Shown here: in pieces, positions 50,011 through 62,141 of the stretch
Numbering within the stretch: the first letter of the stretch is position 1
How the letters are laid out: each line of letters opens with the position of its first letter
Origin: Candidatus Absconditabacterales bacterium
Lineage (GTDB): Bacteria; Patescibacteriota; Gracilibacteria; Absconditabacterales; Absconditicoccaceae
Reading direction: 5' to 3'
Length of the DNA: 62,632 nucleotides
Assembly (NCBI GenBank): GCA_937930555.1
Contig: CALHCH010000045.1
Span: 1-62,632 of the forward strand
Position numbers and translations under genes: made by a program
Notes under the pieces: generated by a model
What the model saw: the letters and a program-made list of their open reading frames with translations, nothing else
Told to the model about the DNA's origin: nothing
The model's database searches: none

Positions 50011-53000
50011 CTATTTGACTTCCAATACGATAATCTGACTACCGGATTTGAGATTTCTGTCTATCATCGACTGTAGTTGGGTAGTATATGCATTTTTATC
50101 TGCCTGTTTGGTTTGACGGAGGTTGAGATATTGCACCAGGACTAGTCTCTCATCTTGATTGAGATCTGCGATCTGAGATGGATCCAGACTAGGTTGTGAG
50201 ACGATTGTCCTTAGGACATTTGCCCTCACCTGCTTGCCCAACATATCAGCTATATCCTCCACAAACGACCCATCTTGCATTCTTTGATCTGCGATTTGGA
50301 TGATGTTTTGGAGAGCTGTCTCACCAAAAAACCTTGGCGTAGAGAGTCTGGCTCTTTCTAGGACACGCTTGTCTGTCTCCAGCGAGCCAAACGAAGCATC
50401 CGGCAACATATACGCATATTTGGCACCTAGATTGTTGCTAGAATAATAACTCAAATACCCTCACTCTACCATCCTGGCCAACATCGTCATTACTCCATCT
50501 TCTACTATCGTGCCGTTTGATTTGTCTATCCTAGCAAAAAACCTATCAAACAATGATGAGTTTCCTGCTCACTGCACTACCGTACCGATATTTGGATCAA
50601 TCACAATATATTTTTTGTTTTGATCCTTGAGTCTCAAGTAAGAGTTACATACATCTCCATCAGAGGTCTGCTGCCACAGTCGAGTCAAAAACTGATCGTA
50701 GCGTATATTGGTCTGATCTTGTATAAAATATCTCGCATAAGTCCCAGCTATCAGCGCTCATTCTTGGTCGCCGCTATCATTCATTGCTTGTATGAGCTTG
50801 TTGTAGTGAGGAAACTGTAGATTGAATACATCTTGCGCTCAAAACGTACGATCTATCCTCTCTACTGGCTCTAATCTCTCAGTATATTCTCTTACCACAC
50901 CAGTATTTGATTTGTATCGCATAAACGGTCCGCTCCCTCACTGACTAGCTATCCTCACAAAATTTAGTAGCAACTGGTAGGTCCCAAACACTCACAATCA
51001 CAACAAAAATACCCATGATCATCGCCTAGTCAGCTCATCATGATCATCCAGCAATACCGTAAGAAACACTACAAACGACATGATAGACCACACAATGATA
51101 CCTATACCATATCGCAATATCCCTCATCCAATAAAAAACCACAATACCCGACCAAACAGCGTCACCGCACTCAATGCAGTCAGTATCCTATGACGTATGA
51201 CTACTCCATACAACAATCACAGTCAACCAAACACTATCAAAAATAATCGGGGCACTCAGATATCTGTATAATAACTACTCAAATTCTGCAAAGATCGATT
51301 GTAAGTGATGTTCAAGAAATTTAGATATTTGTATGGAAAATATACTTTTTTGGTATCTCACTCCATCACTATTTTCATGGTATTGGACTGCATATATCAC
51401 TCCAATGCATTGAGTCCTTCTGTGTTTGCACTAGCATCCTGTCAGTCTTGTGCCGCGATCAGCAATGTCTCTACCAGCTCATATGCCTCTGAGTCTGGCT
51501 GGAGCTGCGTTTGTAACTCGAGCAGCTGTACATCATCAAACGATTTCCAAGCCGATTCGTTTTCGCACAGTATTTTTGCTTGTTTGGCTGCAGAATTAAA
51601 TGGAGCAATCGTGTAGCATCCAGGCTTGAGTGCCGTAGCTCGCACAGGATCCACAAACGGCTCTATTCTTTTTCTCTCATCTGTGCCTGCTCATTTTCGA
51701 CCAAATCATATATACCTTCCTACGTCTTCATCATAGGTGCTGCCTGGAGCATCTGCGAGATCTGCATACAATGCATCCGTATCACTAAGTCACTGAGTCT
51801 GGAGTGTGCATATCTCACTAGGATCCACAGATCATCATACTTGGGCATACAACGGCACTGTATCAGCAGCAGCGATCCCACTATCTTGTGACTTTCAAGA
51901 AGTAGAGCTATCGCCTTGTGTAGCACTAAAAAACAATCTTTCTACAAATTTGGCAGGTGAGAGATCTTGATAGATTACATAACGAGGTCACCAATAACAT
52001 AGCTTGATCAACACGTAGCACACAAAAAACACTCCTCATCGCACCAAAAGATACCTAAAAAATCTAAAGGTTTTTTGGAAATATGTATGGATGATGCCTA
52101 GTAGCGTAGCTCATCATCAGACGCTAGCCAGATACTTGCCAGATATCACATCTACATAATCCTGTATCCCTCTAAATTTGATCAAACTCATCCCTCACAA
52201 TACCAAGAGAAACACTCACAGCACTCACAGTCCTCACATCCACGTCCACCAAGCAAACAATCAAAAATTTACTACATCAAACAATGCTGTGGGCTTGGCC
52301 AATCAGGCTATCGCATAAAAAAATCAAGACAAAGCTAGGTATGTCACTTGAGTGCGAGTGATGCCTCGCTTCCATATATCTTGAGTGAGATCATCTGTTC
52401 ATTTTCTTGCATCCCTAAACTTATTGCCGCTGGTCATCGCGTCAGTAGACTGTATAGATCTCAACGCTACCAGTCCACTATATATCGCGATGATGATCAA
52501 TGCCATTACTCACAGATCAGTCTTGTTGTCCACAAACAACAAAAACGCACCCATACCACTACTCAATCGCAGTAACAAAAACATCCACCCTACATACAGC
52601 AACAGTACATCTCGATTGAAATTGCTAGTTTTTTTGTTTTCCATACCCGCTGACTCCCTCACCAATGCTATCAATTCTCCTACAAGTCCAAGACCAAAAA
52701 CTAACACAAATAATCAACTCCAAAAATTGAGAGAAATCGCGATCGTGTCTACCGCGATACCAGCTATACCTCACGTCCAGCTAAACAAGCTAAACCAAAA
52801 CGCAATAAATGAATATCGCAGTTGAGGGCTTGTCGCCATACCGATTTCATTTCGATAATACCCATTGTTTAGGGCCCACATCTTGGGAAAAAACATATAC
52901 GCATGATTGGCATCCCAAGCAGTAGAATACGCTATATCAGCCAAATAAAATCCATTGAACAAATACAACAATGAAGCTACAATCAAAAATAACAATATTC

Positions 53001-53619
53001 ACTTATGCAAACTAGTGAGTTTGGAAAAATTGAGCGAATCTTTGATGGTAGATCATATATGTGAGAGAGTAGATTTTTGGGTCCAGAGCATATATCACAT
53101 ACCCAAAAACATCGCTCGCGTCACGATCGGATAGTAGAGATTGAGTAGTATCAAAAAATGATTGATCAACAAAAATATCGCTAGTCCTAGTCCAGTACTA
53201 AGCAATACGTCAAATATCGAAGTAGTCGAGAGGTCTAAAAATTTTTGTTTGGTCCAGTCTCATAATAAGGTAAATCCAGCTATCATATATACTCACAATC
53301 ACAGGAGGATAAGTGTATTGAATATTAGCGTGAGATATCATCATACTCCGCCCTTGATGCTGGTGTAACTCACTCCAAACAATATCAATCCTACACACAA
53401 TGCTCACAAGACCACTCACAGAGATTTTTGTTTGGCATATACCAGATATAGTCCCGGTATCAGCGAAGCAACTACTCATCGACCAAGAATCTTCCAATTG
53501 GTGCTAGTGGCTAGCATATCCGCATAGTAGCTATGAGTAGCGAGATACCCATCATATAGCTGGATACCCAGATACACCAACAATAGACAAGACAATATGA
53601 GAAATATTTTTTTGATCAT
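50011..53619 (-). CDS. Giant polytopic membrane protein, unknown function
   Basis: 1202 aa continuous in code 25: MIKKIFLILSCLLLVYLGIQLYDGYLATHSYYADMLATSTNWKILGRGVVASLIPGLYLVYAKQKS...; many TM helices, an exposed central domain, then further TM and a soluble tail. Confidence 0.8.
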
Positions 53620-53643
53620 AGAGATGATTGTAGGTTATAAATT

Positions 53644-54141
53644 TTAGGTTAATTCTATAAATTCCACTGTATGTGTTGTTGTGTCGTATATGGCATAGCT
53701 AGGAGCTTCTTTGTTTCCAGCAATTGCTCAAGGATTAATAACTAGCGTATCTCATATCATCAATTCATTTTTGAGATGATCATGACCATACAATACAACA
53801 TCAAAATCTCATGACCTAGCAATCGTTTCATATATATCATGATAATGCACCATAAAGAACTTCTTTTAATCAAACTCTCTTTCTGCATAAACCGTTCATG
53901 CAATCTCACATCACTTACTTCATTCAAAAAATTGTGTTACTCTTCGCTTTTCTCAGTCATTATTTCACCATATCCCAAATACTGGAATTCAACATTCTAC
54001 CAGTGGTTTTACACATAATCAAGGAGCTCAATAATCACCCAAGTGTATAATCTGATCACATGCGTTGTTTTTAATGCTATCTAAACATCGTGTGAGATTA
54101 TCTCGCTGATCGTGCACATCTGACATTATTGCTATTTTCAT
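53644..54141 (-). CDS. Metallophosphoesterase, YfcE/MJ0936 type
   Basis: MKIAIMSDVHDQRDNLTRCLDSIKNNACDQIIHLGDYGAPG...GIWGNNDGEKRRV...MVHYHDIYE...VVLYGHDHLKNE...LVINPGAI. Confidence 0.9.
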
Positions 54142-54180
54142 CTCAATGTATTGTATAAAATCTGGCATCACATCCACATT

Positions 54181-55884
54181 TTAATCATTTCTATAAAACC
54201 ACATCAATAACCTCTTGGTCAATGGCACTATCACGAGTAGGGTGAGGATGATATTTACCATCATCATTGTCCCAAATCATTTGAATACATTGGTACCTAC
54301 AAAGAACAGAAGTATCGCGATCATCAGTGTCGTCACATTACCATCTCTGATAGCAGAGAAACTCTTTTCGTATCATTCTGCAATTGCTTCTTTCCAGGAT
54401 AGTCCTTTTGCTCTTTCTTCTCTTACTCTCTCATAGATCAGTACATTGGCATCTACACCCATACCCAGTGAGAGCAGGATAGCCGCTATACCAGAGAGAG
54501 AAAACGCGTATTTGAATATCTTGGTCACTCATAGGAGCACGATGATAAACGATACCAAGGTCAGCAATGCCACAGATCCTTGGCGAAATCCGTACATCCA
54601 GATCATAAATCCATATATCAACAAGAGTCACACTCATGCAGCTAGTATAGCTCCCTTGAGAGCTTGTTCACCTAGAGCTGGTGAGACTTTTTCTTCTTGA
54701 GACAGTATCAGTTCAGCTGGGAGCGCTCATTCATTGAGATTGTCTACCAGAGCTTTGGCTGTAGCCGGTGTAAACTGACCGTCAATCTGTGCACTACCTC
54801 CACATATTTTTTCTCTGATCACAGGAGAAGTCACGAGTTCGCCTCAGATAAATATCGCTAATTGTTTGCCCACTATTACCTCTGTGATATTACAAAATAT
54901 TTCTTTTCCTTTTTCGTCAAAATTGATGGTAGCGACTGGTTGCCCAGTCTGAGAGCTACCTACTCCAGCAAATTTGAAAAATGCACCATTGAGGAGATTG
55001 CCGGTTTTTGGGTCTATGGCTGGGACTCGTGCTGGACGATAGTCCACTACGATGTCTTCTATATTGTATACAGTATTGGTGACTCATCAGCTACCTGTGG
55101 TAGTGGAACTACCATTGTACCTCGTGATCACAAATCACTCACTCGTGGTAGCAGTGAGCTGTCCTCACGCCATCAATACATCATTGCCGTATGATCACTC
55201 TGTGAGCACCGGTATCACACTACCGATTTCTCTAGATTTTAGGAGTTCTGGATTGGATTGGTAGATTCCTGGAAGCTGTGTACGTGTCACACCTGAGTAG
55301 GTATGATATACTACATTGTCACCAGAATATTCTGCTGCCAGTGTTGTAATTTGTGTTGGATCTGCAGAGAGATCTTTAAGGATACTTTCAGCCAACAATT
55401 GTCTGCTGTTTTTTTGGCTAGCTATGTCTCATTCAAACGGGAGTTTAAATTCTAGCTCCACCGTCTTACCTATGATTTCTTTGGCTTGATCTAGGTCGCT
55501 CACTCAGCCTATCTCCACTACGACATACTCACCATCATCCAATGACTGGATATAACTCGTATAGTCACTCACACCCAGTGCGGAGATTCTCTTGTCGATG
55601 TTTTGCAGGATGATATTTTTGACATCCTTGGTCACCTGAAAAAACTCCTGCTCATCAGTATATACCTGCCTATATTTGTCCAAATCGATTTTGTACGTAA
55701 GACTTACTCACCCAGCAATATCCATTCATTTGGAAAAATGATTGAGACCATCATTCGTGAGTACAAATTTTTCTGTATTGGTCGCAGGATCCAATTCCTT
55801 ACCCACAAAAAATATCAAAAACAAAGAGATCAAAACGACAATACCATAGGTCAAAAGTCCTGACCCGCTTTTACTCGTAGACAT
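54181..55884 (-). CDS. secD: Protein translocase subunit SecD
   Basis: [15 protein letters not shown]...[49 protein letters not shown]...[56 protein letters not shown]. Confidence 0.92.
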
Positions 55885-55980
55885 GTGAAAAATGTTTTTA
55901 AATAGTAAATTGGTGACTAGTTAGTGATTAATGGTTGGTTGGTAATTAGTGATTGGTTGGCAGTGATTAGTCATTAGTGT

Positions 55981-56117
55981 CGTCATTCAGAATAGGATAG
56001 CTTCAATCGAACGAAGTGAGATTAGAAGATATGCGATGAAGAATCCAGACACAATCAATATTAACATAAGTATGTAACCTGACTGGATCCTTCGGTCGTA
56101 CCTCCCTCTGGATGACG
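55981..56117. repeat. Dispersed repeat, family B
   Basis: CGTCATTCAGAATAGGATAGCTTCAATCGAACGAAGTGAGATTAGAAGATATGCGATGAAGAATCCAGACA...CTGGATCCTTCGGTCGTACCTCCCTCTGGATGACG. Confidence 0.75.
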
Positions 56118-56121
56118 AAAT

Positions 56122-56364
56122 TTACTCTTCATCAAAATCATCTTCGTCCTTGCTCGTACCAAAGAAGCTCCCTAGCATACTCATAGGAGATAAGATACTT
56201 TGCTGTGCGGTTTCGACTGATTTTTTGACTCATCATAAGATACCTCTGGCTATGAGGACCAGACGTAGGACATATATAAGTATAATCACGATCAATATAA
56301 TCACAAATGCGCCTCAGATCTTCCAGATGATATCAGCTATTGCTAGTATGTTTTCCATAGGCAT
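56122..56364 (-). CDS. Small single-TM protein with acidic tail
   Basis: MPMENILAIADIIWKIGGAFVIILIVIILIYVLRLVLIARGILGGVKKSVETAQQSILSPMSMLGSFFGTSKDEDDFDEE. Confidence 0.6.
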
Positions 56365-56464
56365 CAAGTAGCAAAAAAACACTACTACAGATGTACTGAG
56401 GTTGTGTGCAAAGGCAAGTGAAAGTGAATGATGGATTAGATCAAATACACTAACTTTTTACACA

Positions 56465-57997
56465 CTATCTCATCAATCCCTTGATCTTATCCCTCAAAAG
56501 CTGCTGATCATCCAATACCGAAGACTGCATCAGTCACTGGATGTATCGCTTGGTGGCATCATCTGGAGCATCTAACTGCTGTGCTATATCACCTAGGTAC
56601 TCATACAGCTGTGGTTGTGGATATCGCTGCACTACCCTCTGGAGATACTGATATGCAGTAGTATAATCTTGCTGAGCTAGATACAGACCAGATTTGCCAT
56701 ATACACAAGCAAATATTTTTTCTCAGTCCATATCCGCATAACATTTGCGAAACAAAGCATCTAGCTGATCACTAAGCTGCTGTATATACGTGCCTGTGGT
56801 AGCAGCATCACCAAAAAACACTTCATCAAATATTCAAAAATAATCGTAAATCGTGAGTGAGTCTTTGGAGAGCAATACATCAATTGTGGTGAGTACTCAA
56901 GTAGGATCTCCGAGATTGCTATACGATAGGAGACTATATCTCAGGACGTCAGTATTGTATTTTTGTGATTCCAATTGGGCAAATGACAAGATCGCGTCAG
57001 TATATTTTTGGAGATAAAAAAACGAAATACCCGAAAGATAGTGATAGAGCTCTTCTTGGGTGGGATCATTGGTTGTGAGATAGTCTAGTGATTCGATAGC
57101 TTGGGTTCGATCTCAGAGCATGATCGAAGCATAAGCATCCAGCTGATATGCTAGTATATACCTAGCGTCTTGTGCGATCAGAGAGCGAGCGATTTTTTGG
57201 GTGATACGATACCATCCGTTGTTAAACACCCCTATTGCCAACAATCACTGGAGATAGTAATCTGGCGTATCCACAAACGAATCTGCACGAGCTACTGCAG
57301 TATCATAATTTTTGGTTTGGTTGTCATAAGCAGTCCCTCTGAGCTGAGACATAAAAATTTTATAGTTTTCTTGATCGTTTTTGATCAAGGTAATCAACGA
57401 ATAGTACATTGTGTGATCAGCTTGTGTGATGAGGTTTTGATCTAGATACTCATCCACGATTTGTTTGAGTCTATTGATCTGACCAAAATCAAGCTCAGCG
57501 CTGTTGAACAATGCATACAGGTATTGATTCATGTCGATCTGTGTGTCTAGCTGTGATTGTGACTGCAGCAAGAGTAGATACTCCAATGCCTGATCAAATT
57601 TTCTAAAATCTAAAGAAAACTGAAATAGAGTTGGCAGCAATGCTGTATTGTTGGTTTTGTCATACAGCTTGCCCAGCAAGTTCAATGAGTATTCACTTTG
57701 TGATGGCGCTATTTGTCGTTCGTTGGTGTTGGTGGCCCCAGACTCCACTGCTTCATCTACGATCTGCTGGAGTTCTGATTTTTTGGATGAGAGATTGGAT
57801 GCTATGGATGATTTGCGTTGCTGGAGCGCGGCATCATCCATCTGCTGCTGTATAGTGATCAGCTGCGCTATCGCCTCCTCATTGTTTGCCACTGTAGTGG
57901 TATGACTACTGATATCTTGCAACAAAAAAATCCCACTCACCACAATAAGTAGTGCAAAAACTAACAAAAATATTGTTTTCTTCGGTTTTCTAGGCAT
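56465..57997 (-). CDS. Membrane-anchored TPR-like repeat protein
   Basis: 510 aa: MPRKPKKTIFLLVFALLIVVSGIFLLQDISS... followed by helical repeats (FQFSLDFRKFDQALEYLLLLQSQ, YLQRVVQRYPQPQLYEYLGDIAQQ). Confidence 0.7.
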
Positions 57998-58043
57998 ATA
58001 GGGTTGGTTTTTTTAAATCGGTAGTTTGACGACTCATGTTTTT

Positions 58044-58155
58044 CAAACCCCTCTGTCCTACGGACATCTCCCCTTCACAAGGAAGGACAGCGAGAGTAGA
58101 TCCCAAGCGTGTTGTCCCCTGATAAGGAGAAGGGACCCTTTAGGGTAGGGGTTTG
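58044..58155. repeat. Palindromic intergenic element, family C
   Basis: CAAACCCCTctgtcctacggacatctccccttcac...gataaggagaagggaccctttagggtAGGGGTTTG; 9-bp terminal inverted repeat. Confidence 0.6.
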
Positions 58156-58168
58156 TGATAGCCGTATT

Positions 58169-59233
58169 CTACCCTCACTTCTCCAACAATCCGACACATC
58201 CTATCATCGCAGCATTGTCCGTACAGTAAGAGAATGAAGCAGGATAGTACAAAGATATAGTGTACTGCGTCGCAAGCTGACTCATCTTGTGTCTCAATAT
58301 CGAGTTGGCAGACACGCCACCGACCACTCACAGTGTTTTTGCTTTTGTGTCATTGAGTATTTTGGTGGTATGTGATACCAGTGCATCGGTCACGATCTCC
58401 TGAAATCTCCAGGCGATATCCGCACGCATCTGATCATCTACGACTATATCATTTCTACTGAGATACTCAAGTAGGGAGTGTACTTGTGCCTTGACACCAG
58501 AAAAACTAAATTGATCGGAGGTGTTGAGCTTGCGGAGTCTGGTGCCGATCAGCTCATCTGGTCACACATCCTCAGCGATCTGCTGTATCCAGGGTCAGCC
58601 AGGATATGGCCCTCCCAGCATCTTTGCTACCTTGTCAAACGCCTCTCCCACAGCATCGTCCAGCGTCTGGACGAGCTTGGTGACGGTATATGGTCACACG
58701 ACGTATGTCTCTCATATACCCATATGTCATCTCTTGGTATACAACTCATCATGCTTCGCATCATCAATCATCAATCATCAATCATCAACTATATATATAT
58801 CACTATGCCCACCGCTCACGGTCAGGCACAGATATGGTAGCTGCAATATACCTATATCACGATCGAGTAATACCGAAAACACATGTCACATAATATGGTG
58901 AGTCTCCACCACAGGAAGATCTAGCGCTGCTCATAGTGTATATGCTGCAGTCACTCCCACCACCAATGAGCCAGGCAGTCCTGGAGCCGATGCTATGGTG
59001 ATACTATCCAGATCTAACATATCTCACTCATATGTATCACATAGCTCCTGATACAGCGGTGCTATGGTATCCGCATGTGCCCTACTCGCCAGCTCTGGTA
59101 CCACGCCTCAGTATGTCGCATGTATGCCCTGCGATCTCGTCACCATACACTCTACCACGAAATTGCCTCCCTCCATCGAGACGATAGCCAGTGAGGTGTC
59201 ATCGCAACTTGATTCTATAGCGAGTGTTTTCAC
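58169..59233 (-). CDS. tsaD: tRNA N6-adenosine threonylcarbamoyltransferase TsaD
   Basis: GTG start; [60 protein letters not shown]...[18 protein letters not shown]...[15 protein letters not shown]...[26 protein letters not shown]...[12 protein letters not shown]. Confidence 0.93.
58760..58787. repeat. Heptanucleotide tandem repeat (ATCATCA)x4 inside tsaD
   Basis: GC-ATCATCA-ATCATCA-ATCATCA-ATCATCA-AC. Confidence 0.9.
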
Positions 59234-59236
59234 AAA

Positions 59237-59488
59237 TTAATCTTTTTTGGATCTAAAAATCTGATGAAATAGCAAGAAAGGAAATAACAATACGCGTCAT
59301 ATATTGGGCTTGTGCCATACATAGGCAGGATACTCCCTAAACAAAAATCTCAAAAGTAGATGAAATGTGTTCGACTGTTTGTCGGTCACGAACGGATAGG
59401 TAAAAAAATCTTTGATCAAAATAATGAGTCACATAGTGTATATGTAGAGAAGTGAGAGGTAGTTTCAATGGGTGATGAATCTGAACAT
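59237..59488 (-). CDS. Small hydrophobic protein, hypothetical
   Basis: 83 aa in code 25: MFRFITHGNYLSLLYIYTMGLIILIKDFFTYPFVTDKQSNTFHLLLRFLFREYPAYVWHKPNIGRVLLFPFLLFHQIFRSKKD. Confidence 0.4.
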
Positions 59489-59532
59489 AAATCAACTCAA
59501 TACAACAATAAATCATTGTGAGAGAAAAAGAA

Positions 59533-59560
59533 AAACTACACGAATTGTGTAGTTATTTTA
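59533..59560 (+). terminator. Terminator-like hairpin
   Basis: AACTACAC-gaatt-GTGTAGTTATTTT. Confidence 0.5.
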
Positions 59561-59595
59561 ACAGTACAGGAGAGTTGGCTAATTCACTACAATAA

Positions 59596-59862
59596 TTATA
59601 AATTTCAGAACCAACGTTTCTTCATATCTATTAAGTTCTTCTCACTAAGATCCATATCTACATCACCAATCACTGAGTCTATTCAACACATTGGACACAA
59701 GGCTGTTAGTCTTATTCAAACCTCATTAATATCTGTTCGACTTACTATTAGTTTTGAATTAAATCTTTTTAGGCAATGAAAACATCAGCTCATATTGCTC
59801 TTTTCTATTGAATCACGGTTCATTTGTGAATATGATCGAAAATCATCTGTATTAATACCCAT
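59596..59862 (-). CDS. Small zinc-ribbon-type cytoplasmic protein
   Basis: SGCFHCLKRFNSKLIVSRTDINEVGIRLTALCPMCGIDSVIGDVDMDLSEKNLIDMKKRWFGNL: CxxC...CPMCGIDSVIG. Confidence 0.7.
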
Positions 59863-59984
59863 AGTAAGCTATTATCCAATAAAACTATTTATCAAAACAT
59901 TATTTTCAAATAGATTTAATTGTAGATTGTAAGAAGAGCAGCCTCGTTATCTAGACACGTCATACAATACCCTTTGACAACTAA

Positions 59985-62093
59985 TTATTCTAACTCCTTC
60001 ACCATATACGTCCCCTCCTCCACATAGCCCAATTTCTTGTAATATCCCTTTACTCATATACCAGAAATCACACTCAGATGAGTATATCATCTGGCGGTAG
60101 CGATGAGCTGTGCTGCATCCATCAGCCATCTCCCGACTCACTTATGCTGGGCACTCTGTGTATCAGATCAGTCGCTCAGTAGGGACTCTAGCTTGCCATA
60201 TACATGCAGCTCTCTGATCAGGGCCTTGCCTGCCTCTACACCTGGATAGTCGATCGCCACTCACTCATCTGGCAGCAGCAGTCTCGCAAACCCATACAGA
60301 TATCACAACGCATCCTCCACAGACACAAACATCTCTTCACCATTGCTACTACGATACCTACGTACGACTAGGAATGGTTGGTCGGTTTGTTTTTCTTGTA
60401 TGTCGCACCCTTCGATTTCGCTACGCTCCACTCAGGATGACAGATTTCATGTTTTGCTTGCTCAGTCTGGATGATGTATCGAATCATCCCTACCCCTTAC
60501 TGTATCCTTACTCCTTTTTCATTCTTCCTTTTTCCCTACATCATTTTCTCACGCCTTGTTTCTATACTCCCTACACCTCGTACACAAACATACAAAATTT
60601 CTCTCCGAGACGTCATCAAACGCACCTCATACGGTATATGTCTCCATACGGTCGTCTATATCTCGCGTCTCTCATGAGAGTGATGTATGCTGAGTGTTGT
60701 CAACTCACAGTGGTGTGTTTACATGCTCGAGTAGTACTTGCATATCAGTCACTTGCTGAGAATTATTGCCTGACAACGCCTCATCTGATTTATCTGACTC
60801 TCATCTGATTCACACAATTCATCTAGCTGATCCAAGTCTACTATACTGCTGTTTACGCAAGTCCTGATCCTCTGCATAGTTTTTAGTCATATCATTCATC
60901 ACGAGCTGTCTGAGATTGGGTGTATTAGCGCCTGCTACTACCTCATTCGTGTCAAAATCACGTGCGAGACGTTTGATCCTCGCGTATGGTGGGATTATTT
61001 TTGTTTTAAATTCTTTGATCAGATGAATGAGATCTTCATCAGCTATTGGGGTATATTTTCACTCTTTGTATAAATCATATAGCGGAGTATTTGGGATGAC
61101 CGCCGTAGGATAAAATTTGAGCTCATCAGACTTGATCCAGGGCGTAGTAAAAGCAATTTGAAACGTCTCCAGATCCTTGGCAGGCGTGGAGGTGTATAGA
61201 CCAGGCATATAGTGATTGGAAATCTTGAATCCATACTGACGGAGCTTGTGCATAGCGAGCCTGATCGCTTGATTGTCATGTCAGCGGACATTGGCTTCGT
61301 GGACGTCATTGTGTAGGGTCTGGATACCCATCTCGATACGTGTCACACCTAGCGATCTCCAGTATTGACAGTTTTCATCTGTGACATATTCAGGCCTAGT
61401 TTCGACGGTAAGTCAGATGATTCTATTGGGCGCGGTTTCATTGATACGGAGAGACTCTTCTACCGTCTCTGGATACACGATCTCTAGATCTTCAGTCACG
61501 GTATATCTAGCTGATTTGGCAGAGCTAAAATCAATCTCTATATGATCAAGAAATGTTGTAAAATTATTGCAGGCGTCATAGAGTCATTTAATAAACTCTG
61601 TCTTGTAGCTCTGCGGATACACATCTCGCGTCCCTCATAGGACGATCATCTCTATCTTGTCGGTCTTGTGACCTGTGAGCGTGAGACTCAGAAGTCTATT
61701 ATATACCTGCTTGTATGGGTCAAACTGATTGAGCAATGCTCTCATCGCTCAGGGCTGAGTATTGATATAGCTCTTGGGCATAGTCGCATCATTGGGGCAA
61801 AAAATACATTTGCCAGGACACCAAAACTGCTTGGTCAGTACCTGTACAGCGACGATACCAGACTGTGATCTGATAGATCTTTTTCTGAGCAGTGCTTCTA
61901 TCCAATCAGACTCCTTCACCTGTCATTTGGATTTCATGCTTCGATAGGTCTTGAGGACAATGATATTGGTCGGCACATCGGTCTGATTATACTCTTTGGC
62001 TCGTGCTCTTTTTTGCCTCACGACTTCTGCCCTCGAGCGATCTGCTGGAGGGAGTGAGAGGATAGTGTGTACTAGTACTTGCAATTCTGACAT
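59985..62093 (-). CDS. elp3: Elp3-like tRNA uridine(34) acetyltransferase (radical SAM plus GNAT) with expanded linker
   Basis: 702 aa open in code 25: MSELQVLVHTILSLPPADRSRAEVVRQKRAKEYNQTDVPTNIIVLKT...LTKQFWCPGKCIFCPNDATMPKSYINTQPGAMRA...GLTVETRPEYV...GVTRIEMGIQTL...YPTAVIPNTPLYDLYKEGKY...; C-term ALIRELHVYGKLESLL...QHKGVGRWLMDAAQLIATARGYTHLSVISGIGVKGYYKKLGYVEEGTYMVKEL. Confidence 0.9.
60402..60441. mobile_element. Palindromic repeat, family A, inside elp3 coding sequence
   Basis: GTCGCACCCTTCGATTTCGCTACGCTCCACTCAGGATGAC on the plus strand; read in elp3 as LSSGVERSEIEGCD. Confidence 0.7.
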
Positions 62094-62141
62094 ATTGACT
62101 TATATATAAATAATATTTTAAATCTTGAATATTAAAATCCA

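Noticed and set aside
58140-58331. 63-aa minus-strand ORF
   Set aside because: Overlaps the 3' end of tsaD in a different frame and a palindromic repeat; no support.
58760-58787. CRISPR-like or satellite array
   Set aside because: Only four 7-bp units without spacers, inside a coding frame; a microsatellite, not CRISPR. No CRISPR array or cas gene was seen anywhere in the window.
60374-60808. 144-aa plus-strand ORF
   Set aside because: Antisense to the elp3 linker; its apparent openness comes from the low-complexity linker and repeat.
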